Source of the DNA: Bacteroidota bacterium
GTDB taxonomy: Bacteria; Bacteroidota; Bacteroidia; Flavobacteriales; Flavobacteriaceae
Assembly: GCA_004356305.1 (NCBI GenBank)
Contig: SMXJ01000115.1
Coordinates: 1 to 15,959, forward strand
Length of the DNA stretch: 15,959 bases
Direction: 5' to 3'
Shown here: positions 7,043-14,486 of the stretch, in pieces
How positions within the stretch are numbered: the first letter of the stretch is position 1
Layout of the letters: every line of letters begins with the position of its first letter
Program-made: the position numbers and the translations under genes
The notes under the pieces: model-generated
What the model was told of the DNA's origin: nothing
Seen by the model: only the letters and a program-made list of their open reading frames with translations
The model's database searches: none

Positions 7043-8497
7043 ATGCCGGAAACCATTTTAGGAGATAAGGAATTTGCAGCGATTCCATCGATAAAGAATA
7101 AGGCGCTACGTATAAATTTAAATGAAAATATATATGGCACTTTCGCAGAGATTGGTGCCGGACAAGAGACAGTACGTAACTTCTTCAGGGCTGGCGGTGC
7201 TTCCGGGACCATTGCAAAAACCATTTCAGCTTACGATAAGGATTTTAGTGATGCCATTTACGGTATAGAAAAAGACGGGCGTTACATAACCGAGTCCCGC
7301 CTCAATAGAATGCTCATACATGAGATCAACTTGATCGAAGAACGTATTAATCGTGAAAAACATCCCAATAAAATATTTTTCGCCTATGCTAACACCGTGG
7401 CAACCATAGATTTCGCCAAAAAATACAAAGGCCATGGTTGGGTGGGAATAAAATTTCAATCCGTCGCAAATGAAGCATACAGTGAGATCGTCCTGCACTT
7501 TAGATTTAAGGAGAACGAAGCTGTCCTACAACAACAAACACTGGGAATGCTTGGAGTAAACCTTATTTACGGTGCTTTTTATAAGCATGATGAACCTAAA
7601 AAATTACTCCGTTATCTCTACGATCATATTGATAAAGATAAATTAGAAGTCGATACTATCAATTTTACAGGTCCCAAATTTAAGGATGTAGATAATCGTC
7701 TAATGAGTTTGCAGCTCATTAAAAATGGAATGACCGAAGCCATAATCTTTGGCCCTGATGGTAACAATATTCTTGCGGCACGTCTTCTATACAAAAAGAA
7801 TATTTTGACACTTCGTGGAAGTTTCCGTCCGGTAACCAAGGTGAATATCGATATGTTCGATCGATCCTTAGAGATGTTCTTAAAAGAGAATCGAGTGGAA
7901 AAAGATCGTACAATCACCCTCTTTGAAATTACCTTGTCCAATCTAAGAGCTGAAGGGGAAATAGACGAACAAGACTTTATGGATCGTGCTAAATTGCTGT
8001 GCTCTCTGGGTCATACCGTAATGATCTCCAACTTCCAGGAATACTATAAACTGGTTGAATACTTCTCGAACTTTACGAGAAACCGTATGGGGCTTACAAT
8101 GGGTATCAATAATCTTGTGGACATATTTGATGAAAAATACTATCGCCATCTGAGTGGAGGAATATTAGAAGCCTTTGGTAAATTATTCTTTAAAGACCTT
8201 AAGGTATACCTCTATCCTATTCAGAATCCTAAAACCGGTGAATATACCACGAGTACCAACTTAAAGGTTCACCCTCGGATGAAAGAATTATACAAATTCT
8301 TCAAATACAATGGGAAAGTTGTGGATATTGAAAATTTCAACCCGGACATCTTAAATATTTTCTCCCGGGATGTTTTGCACATGATCGAAGCCGGAGAAAC
8401 CGGATGGGAAGAATTAATACCCGAAGGAGTTGCTACTATTATTAAAGACAAGGCCCTGTTTGGCTACAGACAGATCCCTGCTAAGGCAAGCAATTAG
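7043..8497 (+). CDS. Conserved cytoplasmic protein of unknown function (484 aa)
   Basis: The product is 484 residues from the ATG at 7043. The open frame runs back to 6995, but that ATG lies between the -33 and -7 promoter elements. I know the opening pattern, YGTFAEIGAGQE..RNFF.AGGASGTIAKTISAYDKDFSDAIYG, as a widely conserved protein of Bacteroidota; from memory databases label it inconsistently, including as a TonB-dependent receptor. Nothing here supports a receptor: there is no signal peptide, no TonB box, no beta-barrel pattern and no final aromatic. The sequence reads as a soluble alpha/beta protein with mixed charge. I see no P-loop, Rossmann or metal motif that would fix a reaction. 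The gene is alone on its strand and its stop overlaps the stop of the peroxiredoxin gene on the other strand. Confidence 0.85.
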   Translation: MPETILGDKEFAAIPSIKNKALRINLNENIYGTFAEIGAGQETVRNFFRAGGASGTIAKTISAYDKDFSDAIYGIEKDGRYITESRLNRMLIHEINLIEERINREKHPNKIFFAYANTVATIDFAKKYKGHGWVGIKFQSVANEAYSEIVLHFRFKENEAVLQQQTLGMLGVNLIYGAFYKHDEPKKLLRYLYDHIDKDKLEVDTINFTGPKFKDVDNRLMSLQLIKNGMTEAIIFGPDGNNILAARLLYKKNILTLRGSFRPVTKVNIDMFDRSLEMFLKENRVEKDRTITLFEITLSNLRAEGEIDEQDFMDRAKLLCSLGHTVMISNFQEYYKLVEYFSNFTRNRMGLTMGINNLVDIFDEKYYRHLSGGILEAFGKLFFKDLKVYLYPIQNPKTGEYTTSTNLKVHPRMKELYKFFKYNGKVVDIENFNPDILNIFSRDVLHMIEAGETGWEELIPEGVATIIKDKALFGYRQIPAKASN

Positions 8498-8946
8498 CCC
8501 AATATTTGAGCCGCATGCGCTTTGCTTTTGACCTTATCGATAACACGGTCAACGATCCCGTTCTCGTTAATAAGAAAGGTAATCCTGTGAATACCATCAT
8601 ACGCTCGTCCCATAAATTTTTTAGGACCCCAAACACCAAAGGCATTGATCACCTCTTTGTCAACATCTGCTAACAAAGGGTAAGGAAAGTTGTATTTATT
8701 CTGAAAGTTTTTCTGTTTTCGTTCCGTGTCGGCGCTCACCCCTATAATCTCATATCCCGCATTTCGCAGTTCTTCATAATGATCTCTTAAGTTACAAGCC
8801 TCCACAGTACAAGTGGGTGTGTTCGCAGCCGGATAGAAAAAGACAATCCATTTTTTTCCCTGATAGTCAGAATTCGAAACGGAATTCCCATCTTGATCGG
8901 TAGTTGTAAAATTTGGGACCTTATCCCCTTCTTTTAAAGTTTTCAT
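8494..8946 (-). CDS. bcp: Peroxiredoxin, Bcp/PrxQ type (thiol peroxidase)
   Basis: The product is 150 residues, the usual size for this family, from the ATG at 8946. The frame is open for 37 more codons, but that part reads as non-coding and has no family counterpart. The enzyme reduces hydrogen peroxide and organic peroxides with electrons from thioredoxin. The active-site segment FFYPAANTPTCTVEAC carries the peroxidatic Cys46 and, five residues on, the resolving Cys51 typical of the PrxQ helix arrangement. Thr43, Pro44 and Arg121 (in HRITFLI) complete the site. It is cytoplasmic. Its last codon overlaps the end of the convergent 7043 gene by four bases, and it is divergent from endonuclease III. 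Confidence 0.95.
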   Translation of the reverse strand: MKTLKEGDKVPNFTTTDQDGNSVSNSDYQGKKWIVFFYPAANTPTCTVEACNLRDHYEELRNAGYEIIGVSADTERKQKNFQNKYNFPYPLLADVDKEVINAFGVWGPKKFMGRAYDGIHRITFLINENGIVDRVIDKVKSKAHAAQILG

Positions 8947-9045
8947 TAGTTTATTTTTGTTGTGGTATAGTACGTAATAGTGTAAATTCAACAGTGACCC
9001 TTTCGGTACTACGCGATTAATTTTTTCGGTATAAAAATACACAAT

Positions 9046-9711
9046 ATGACCAAGCAAGAAAAGGTAGAGTTTGTTATTGAAACGTTAAAAAAAATATACC
9101 CGCAAGTACCCATTCCATTGGAGCATAAAGATCCATATACATTGCTCATCGCCGTATTGTTGTCTGCACAGAGCACCGACGTTATCGTTAACCAGATCAC
9201 TCCCATACTTTTCAAAATTGCTGATAATCCGTTCGATATGGTAAAACTTACCGTTGAAGAAATACGGGAGATCATCAAACCTGTTGGCCTCTCCCCTATG
9301 AAATCAAAAGGAATTCGTGGTCTTTCGCAAATACTAATAGACAAATATAATGGCAAAGTTCCCGAAGATATGGAAGCGCTCGAAGAACTACCGGCTGTTG
9401 GTCATAAAACTGCCAGTGTAGTTATATCACAAGCCTTCGGAATTCCTGCCTTTCCGGTAGATACGCACATTCATAGGTTGATGTACCGCTGGGGACTTAC
9501 CAACGGCAAGAATGTGGTTCAGACCGAAAAAGACGCAAAGCGATTATTCCCTGAGCATAGATGGAACGAGTTGCACCTCCAGATTATATGGTACGGACGA
9601 CATCATTCACCCGCCCGTGGTTGGAACTTGGAGAAAGACGTCATAACCAATACGATCGGAAGAAGGGCCGTGATCGATGAATATGACAAAAAGGCCCGTA
9701 AAAAGGCATAA
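9046..9711 (+). CDS. nth: Endonuclease III (DNA glycosylase/AP lyase) without iron-sulfur cluster
   Basis: The product is 221 residues, close to the E. coli enzyme. It removes oxidised pyrimidines and nicks at abasic sites in base excision repair. The helix-hairpin-helix LEELPAVGHKTASVV carries the catalytic Lys121, and FPVDTHIHRL carries Asp139, matching E. coli Lys120 and Asp138. The oddity is at the C terminus. The Cys-x6-Cys-x2-Cys-x5-Cys [4Fe-4S] loop that should follow about residue 187 is replaced by HHSPARGWNLEKDVITN, and the whole protein contains no cysteine. The catalytic core seems complete, so I infer an active, cluster-free glycosylase rather than a broken gene. It is transcribed away from bcp and ends at a strong terminator. 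Confidence 0.93.
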   Translation: MTKQEKVEFVIETLKKIYPQVPIPLEHKDPYTLLIAVLLSAQSTDVIVNQITPILFKIADNPFDMVKLTVEEIREIIKPVGLSPMKSKGIRGLSQILIDKYNGKVPEDMEALEELPAVGHKTASVVISQAFGIPAFPVDTHIHRLMYRWGLTNGKNVVQTEKDAKRLFPEHRWNELHLQIIWYGRHHSPARGWNLEKDVITNTIGRRAVIDEYDKKARKKA

Positions 9712-9712
9712 A

Positions 9713-9743
9713 AAAACCCCGAAAGTATTATTTTCGGGGTTTT
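9713..9743. terminator. Bidirectional hairpin terminator
   Basis: AAAACCCCGAAA (9713-9724) pairs perfectly with TTTCGGGGTTTT (9732-9743) around a seven-base loop. It lies between the convergent ends of nth (9711) and the 49-residue protein gene (9751). A-tract and T-tract flanks let it end both transcripts; the run of T is longer for the minus-strand transcript. Confidence 0.9.
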
Positions 9744-9750
9744 CCAAAGT

Positions 9751-9900
9751 TTAGTTTAGAAGTGCTTCAAACTTCATTTTATTATAATCTATAACACTTA
9801 AAGCCTTGGAATAATCCAGAAGAAATTTAATAGTTTCTTCTTTTGGGACCAAATTATTAAGCACGCTGTCCCTGCGTGTCTCAGAGTACAATTTTGCCAT
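9751..9900 (-). CDS. Small 49-residue protein downstream of the sigma factor
   Basis: A short frame starts at ATG 9900 (MAKLYSETRRDSVL...) and ends with TAA at 9751-9753, giving 49 residues. Its make-up is protein-like: two amphipathic helices with mixed charge (about 10-32 and 36-48), few rare residues, and the terminator only eight bases past the stop. I have a recollection, not checked, of similar short proteins beside this sigma factor in other flavobacteria. It starts 59 bases after the sigma-factor stop on the same strand, with no promoter box between, so it is probably cotranscribed. It has no membrane segment, so it is not a classic membrane anti-sigma factor. Function unknown. Confidence 0.68.
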   Translation of the reverse strand: MAKLYSETRRDSVLNNLVPKEETIKFLLDYSKALSVIDYNKMKFEALLN

Positions 9901-9959
9901 AGAACGTTATTTTGAGGTTTTTGTTTCCTTAATAACGCACTCTCATATGGTTTATTGTA

Positions 9960-10544
9960 TTAATTTGTTAAGATAATGTTATGTTTATCAATTACTTTGC
10001 GCAAATTGATCAACGCATAACGCATTCTCCCTAACGCAGTGTTAATGCTCACGCCCGTTTGCTCACTAATTTCCTTGAAACTCATTTCCTTATACATTCG
10101 CATTATTAACACCTCTTTTTGATCCTCAGGCAGCTCTTGAATCAACCTGCGAACATCATTTTCAACCTGTTTTTTAACAATTTGCTTTTCAGCGTTTAAA
10201 GCGCCATCAGACAGTACCGAAAATATATTGAAATCGTCATTATTTTCAAACTTCGGCATCCGATTATTTTTTCTGAAATGATCGATGACCAAGTTGTGGG
10301 AAATTCGCATTACCCAAGGCAAAAATTTACCTTCTTCATTATAAGCACCCTTCTTAAGGGTCTTGATCACTTTGATGAACGTATCCTGGAAAATATCTTC
10401 AGCAACATCCCTATCAAATACCTTTGAGTAGATGAAACTATAAATTCTTTGTTTGTGGCGGGTTATTAATTGACACAAAGCAGATTCGTTACCTTTCATG
10501 TAATCGCTAACTAACAGCGCATCACTAATCTTGCTATTTTTCAT
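9960..10544 (-). CDS. RNA polymerase sigma factor, sigma-70 family, ECF-like
   Basis: The product is 194 residues from the ATG at 10544. An ATG eight codons earlier (10568) is also open but lies in the arm of an inverted repeat, and MKNSKISDALL reads like the family start. Region 2 spans about 22-95, with the core-binding and -10-recognition helices (RIYSFIYSKVFDRDVAEDIFQ; KFLPWVMRISHNLVIDHFRK). Region 4 spans about 135-185, with LPEDQKEVLIMRMYKEMSFKEISEQ and the helix-turn-helix GVSINTALGRMRYAL. Region 3 is absent, as in ECF-type factors. No transmembrane anti-sigma gene is adjacent; only the 49-residue protein follows. It is divergent from uvrA. Target genes cannot be read from the window. 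Confidence 0.93.
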   Translation of the reverse strand: MKNSKISDALLVSDYMKGNESALCQLITRHKQRIYSFIYSKVFDRDVAEDIFQDTFIKVIKTLKKGAYNEEGKFLPWVMRISHNLVIDHFRKNNRMPKFENNDDFNIFSVLSDGALNAEKQIVKKQVENDVRRLIQELPEDQKEVLIMRMYKEMSFKEISEQTGVSINTALGRMRYALINLRKVIDKHNIILTN

Positions 10545-10561
10545 ATCATACCTTTTTAAAA

Positions 10562-10586
10562 TAAACAACTACTTTTTGGTTGTTTA
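10562..10586. repeat. Inverted repeat in the sigma-factor leader
   Basis: TAAACAAC (10562-10569) and GTTGTTTA (10579-10586) are perfect inverted copies around a nine-base loop, starting 18 bases upstream of the sigma-factor ATG. It could be a leader hairpin or an operator; no T-tract makes it a standard terminator. Confidence 0.5.
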
Positions 10587-10747
10587 GTCAATATGCTTAT
10601 TTAAAAAAGTAATGATATACTATAGGCAACGTTTTTGTGTTCTCAGGGGTAAATATAACAACAAACATTTCAGAAATGCAAAAAAAAGTAAGCTTTTCCA
10701 AAAAAAAATATCATTAACCTATCCTTAAAATCCTCAAAACTATGTAG

Positions 10748-10755
10748 TATCTTTG
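10748..10755 (+). promoter_or_regulatory. -7 box (TATCTTTG) for uvrA
   Basis: TATCTTTG is a full match to TAnnTTTG and predicts transcription from about 10761. It includes the first in-frame TTG (10753), which therefore cannot be the start codon if the box is real. A clear -33 TTG is not seen. Confidence 0.55.
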
Positions 10756-10785
10756 CGAAATTCCGATAAATTCCATTTCACAAAA

Positions 10786-13563
10786 TTGCAAGAAACAGCA
10801 CTAGATACAAAGCAATACATCATTATTCAAGGGGCAAAAATTCATAATCTGAAAAATATTACCGTTGCGATCCCTAGAAATAAGCTGGTTGTAGTGACCG
10901 GACTATCCGGAAGTGGAAAATCCAGCCTTGCATTCGACACTTTATATGCTGAAGGTCAGCGTCGCTACGTAGAAAGCCTTTCGTCTTATGCCCGCCAATT
11001 TTTGGGCCGTCTTAACAAGCCCAAAGTGGATTCTATTAAAGGGATCGCACCTGCCATAGCAATTGAACAGAAGGTCAATGTAACCAATCCCCGATCTACC
11101 GTGGGTACGTCAACCGAGATCTACGATTATTTGAAATTACTCTACACCCGTATTGGCAAGACATACTCACCCGTATCCGGTGAGGAGGTGAAAAAAGATC
11201 GGGTGGCAGACGTTATAAGCCATATAAAATCCTTTCCTGAAGGTGAAAAACTCCTCCTCCTCTCTCCTATCCTCCTGGAAGAAGGCAGAACCATGGATAA
11301 CAAACTAAAGGCATTGGTACAGCAGGGTTATGCCCGGGTTAAGATGGATGATACCGTTATTCGGATTGACGAACTTAAAGGGTCCATTCCCAAGACACTT
11401 CATCTGGTGGTTGATAGGGTCATTATCAAGAATGATGAAGATTTTTATAACCGATTGGCAGACGCGATCGAAATGGCTTTCTTTGAGGGTAAGGGTGCTT
11501 TGATTATTGAGAACTTGTCAAACGGGGGAGTTATAGATTTCAACAACCGCTTTGAAGCAGACGGAATTACCTTTGTAGAACCAAACGTACACCTTTTCAG
11601 CTTTAATAATCCATTTGGGGCATGTCCAAAATGTGAGGGCTATGGCGATGTGATCGGCATTGATGAAGATCTGGTGATTCCCAATACCGGCCTGTCTATT
11701 TACGAAAACGCGGTTTTCCCCTGGCGGGGGGACAGTATGAGTTGGTATCGGGATAACTTGGTAAATAATGCATATAAATTCGATTTTCCCATTCATAAGC
11801 CATGGTTCGAATTATCCGAAGCACAAAAACAATTGGTTTGGGAAGGGAACAAATACTTTGAAGGTGTCAATGATTTTTTTGCTTTTTTGGAATCCAAAAG
11901 CTATAAGATCCAAAACCGGGTAATGCTTTCCCGTTACCGTGGTAAGACAAAATGCAGTACTTGCCAGGGCAAAAGGCTACGCCATGAAGCGGGCTATGTA
12001 AAGATCAGTGGCACATCCATACAAGAATTAGTGGAACTGCCATTACACAAAGTAGCCGGATTTTTCAAGAATATAGAGCTCGATGCCTACGATCAAAAAG
12101 TGGCCAAGCGATTATTATTGGAGATCGGTAACAGGCTGAGTTTTTTGATAGATGTCGGACTCAGCTATTTAACTCTCAATAGGAAAAGCAATACCCTATC
12201 CGGTGGCGAATCGCAGCGCATCAATCTCGCAACCTCCTTAGGCAGTAGCCTGGTGGGTTCCATGTATATACTCGATGAACCGAGTATTGGACTTCACCCT
12301 AAGGATACCGAACGCTTGATAGTTGTATTGAAATCACTTCGGGATCTGGGCAATACGGTGATCGTGGTCGAACACGACGAGGATATTATGAAGGCGGCAG
12401 ATCATATTATCGATATTGGTCCGGAAGCCGGGACTTTAGGTGGTGAGATCGTTGCTGAAGGGACGTTTGATGATATTCTGAGATCCGATTCGCTCACTGC
12501 CCAATATTTAGATGGACGTCTTGAAATTGAAGTTCCGAAGGAAAGAAGAACTTCCAAAAATCATATCGAGCTTATCGGTGCCCGACAAAACAACTTGAAA
12601 AATATCGATGTTTCTTTTCCTTTGGGAACATTTACAGTGGTTACCGGGGTTTCGGGTAGCGGAAAAAGTACATTGGTAAAGAAAATTCTCTATCCAGCTT
12701 TGCTACGCCAAATAGGCGGCTATGGAGAAAAACCGGGTCAGTTCACTGAGTTGAAAGGTGATTTTGAAAATGTAAAAAGCATCGAATTCATCGATCAAAA
12801 CCCCATTGGGCGCTCGAGCCGGTCTAATCCGGTTACCTATATCAAGGCCTACGATGACATTCGTAATTTATATGCATCTCAAAAAATAAGTGATATAAGA
12901 GGATACAAAGCCAAACATTTCAGTTTTAATGTGGATGGTGGACGTTGCGAAACCTGTAAAGGCGAAGGTGAAGTAACCATCGAAATGCAGTTTATGGCCG
13001 ATGTACATTTGGAGTGTGAGACATGCAAGAGTCGACGTTTCAAAAAGGAAATTCTCGAAGTGAAGTTCAACGACAAGAGCATTCATGATATCTTAACGAT
13101 GACAATTGACGATGCTATCGAGTTCTTTCAATTACATGGTCAAACAAAGATCATCAATAAACTACAACCTTTACAAGATGTCGGATTGGGTTATGTGCAA
13201 CTGGGACAAAGCTCCTCAACCCTGTCCGGTGGGGAGGCACAGCGAATCAAACTAGCTTCCTTCCTGGTGAAAGGAAAAACCAGGGACAAAGCGCTTTTTA
13301 TATTTGATGAACCAACAACAGGACTTCATTTTCATGATATAAACAAACTACTCGCATCCTTCTACGCCTTGTTGGATAAGGGGCACAGTGTGATTGTTGT
13401 CGAGCATAATCTGGAGCTGATAAAATGTGCAGATCATATCATCGACCTTGGGAAAGAAGGGGGTGAAAAAGGAGGCGAAGTCATTGCCCAGGGAACTCCG
13501 GAAGAGGTCGTTAAAAACAAAAATTCCTATACGGCCCACTATTTACGGGAGAAAATTCAGTAA
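10786..13563 (+). CDS. uvrA: Excinuclease ABC subunit A (UvrA)
   Basis: The product is 925 residues if the TTG at 10786 is used. The frame opens at a TTG at 10753 (936 residues), but that codon is inside the -7 box. There is no in-frame ATG before the conserved core. UvrA is the damage-sensing ATPase of nucleotide excision repair. It has two ABC modules: Walker A GLSGSGKS (39-46) with signature LSGGESQR (from 471) and Walker B ILDEP (Asp497, Glu498); then Walker A GVSGSGKS (621-628) with signature LSGGEAQR (from 813) and Walker B IFDEP (Asp841, Glu842). Zinc-binding pairs are CPKC (280, 283) with CSTC further on, and CETC...CETC in module two. All key residues are present. It is divergent from the sigma factor and 21 bases upstream of the first T9SS cargo gene. 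Confidence 0.96.
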   Translation: MQETALDTKQYIIIQGAKIHNLKNITVAIPRNKLVVVTGLSGSGKSSLAFDTLYAEGQRRYVESLSSYARQFLGRLNKPKVDSIKGIAPAIAIEQKVNVTNPRSTVGTSTEIYDYLKLLYTRIGKTYSPVSGEEVKKDRVADVISHIKSFPEGEKLLLLSPILLEEGRTMDNKLKALVQQGYARVKMDDTVIRIDELKGSIPKTLHLVVDRVIIKNDEDFYNRLADAIEMAFFEGKGALIIENLSNGGVIDFNNRFEADGITFVEPNVHLFSFNNPFGACPKCEGYGDVIGIDEDLVIPNTGLSIYENAVFPWRGDSMSWYRDNLVNNAYKFDFPIHKPWFELSEAQKQLVWEGNKYFEGVNDFFAFLESKSYKIQNRVMLSRYRGKTKCSTCQGKRLRHEAGYVKISGTSIQELVELPLHKVAGFFKNIELDAYDQKVAKRLLLEIGNRLSFLIDVGLSYLTLNRKSNTLSGGESQRINLATSLGSSLVGSMYILDEPSIGLHPKDTERLIVVLKSLRDLGNTVIVVEHDEDIMKAADHIIDIGPEAGTLGGEIVAEGTFDDILRSDSLTAQYLDGRLEIEVPKERRTSKNHIELIGARQNNLKNIDVSFPLGTFTVVTGVSGSGKSTLVKKILYPALLRQIGGYGEKPGQFTELKGDFENVKSIEFIDQNPIGRSSRSNPVTYIKAYDDIRNLYASQKISDIRGYKAKHFSFNVDGGRCETCKGEGEVTIEMQFMADVHLECETCKSRRFKKEILEVKFNDKSIHDILTMTIDDAIEFFQLHGQTKIINKLQPLQDVGLGYVQLGQSSSTLSGGEAQRIKLASFLVKGKTRDKALFIFDEPTTGLHFHDINKLLASFYALLDKGHSVIVVEHNLELIKCADHIIDLGKEGGEKGGEVIAQGTPEEVVKNKNSYTAHYLREKIQ

Positions 13564-13584
13564 CTTTATAGGAAAGATGTTCCT

Positions 13585-14481
13585 GTGAAAACGAAGTTAC
13601 TTGTCCTATTCTTATTTATTTGTTGTTATTCGTATACTCAGAGTTATATTCCTATGTTGGAGGAAGATAATATTTGGAGTGTGGATGAATATGTTAATAT
13701 TCTTTCTAATCCACCTATCATGTATACCATAACACATCAGGTCACTGTTTCGGGAGACACAATCGTAGATGGGAAAACCTATAAAAGAGTTTTTAACAAT
13801 GACGGAGAAACCCATTGTCTCGTGAGAGAAGAAAATGGGATCGTCTACAAATATTCAGTAACGAGTACCAACGAAGTTATATTATATGACTTTACTATGG
13901 AACTTGGCGAAACATTTACCTTACCCACTGATCCTGATAATCAATACTGTACCACAGGAGGTTTTAATTACTTTGTTCCAGAAATAGAGGTTGTAGATGT
14001 TTCCACGCAATTTATTGCAGGTGAAGACCGAAAAGTAATTGAATTTGATTTTATGATTGGAAACGGTATCACGGAGACATGGATCGAAGGAATTGGCTCT
14101 GTCCTTGGATTTGACCCTATTGGGCTAACGCTCGATATTTCTGATACAGCTCTTGTCTGCTTCACAAAAAATGGTATAATATATTTTTTCAATGGTGCCA
14201 CTTCCTGCGATAACACAACGCTTGGTATAGATGATCTTGACCGCGACCAAATCATCCTCTACCCCAATCCCGTTACGAGTATTTCCATTCTTCAGTTTCC
14301 TTCGGAAGGTATTGTAGATTTGCTTAAGATCTATGACGTAACCGGTAAGTTGGTCAAGGAAGAAAAAGTAAACAAAGATTACGTTTTGATCGATGCCATG
14401 CAATATCGATCAGGTTTGTACTTCTATCAGGTTTTTTCAGAAAATAAACTCCTTAAAACTGAAAAATTCATAATAAAATAG
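13585..14481 (+). CDS. Secreted protein with T9SS type A sorting domain (paralogue 1)
   Basis: The product is 298 residues with a GTG start; an ATG at 13576 is out of frame and closes at once. Residues 1-19 are a signal peptide. The middle (20-224) is beta-rich with repeated aromatic and acidic motifs (YDFTMELGETF, ITETWIEGIGS) and has no enzyme motif. Residues 225-298 are a type IX secretion C-terminal sorting domain: LYPNPV, then KIYDVTGKLVKEE, the SGLYFYQV strand and a basic end. The protein should be exported by Sec and then moved to the cell surface or outside by the T9SS. It lies 21 bases after uvrA with no terminator between; TAACTTTA at 13561-13568 is a weak promoter-like box. The next gene is a paralogue. 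Confidence 0.87.
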   Translation: MKTKLLVLFLFICCYSYTQSYIPMLEEDNIWSVDEYVNILSNPPIMYTITHQVTVSGDTIVDGKTYKRVFNNDGETHCLVREENGIVYKYSVTSTNEVILYDFTMELGETFTLPTDPDNQYCTTGGFNYFVPEIEVVDVSTQFIAGEDRKVIEFDFMIGNGITETWIEGIGSVLGFDPIGLTLDISDTALVCFTKNGIIYFFNGATSCDNTTLGIDDLDRDQIILYPNPVTSISILQFPSEGIVDLLKIYDVTGKLVKEEKVNKDYVLIDAMQYRSGLYFYQVFSENKLLKTEKFIIK

Positions 14482-14486
14482 TTGTT

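Noticed and set aside
8952..8959. TATTTTTG as a promoter for nth
   Set aside because: It matches the -7 consensus but has no -33 partner, and would give a leader of about 80 nt; in AT-rich sequence this match is expected by chance.
8947..9057. 37-codon N-terminal extension of the peroxiredoxin
   Set aside because: It overlaps the start of nth, is not like any Prx N terminus, and the ATG at 8946 gives the standard 150-residue enzyme.
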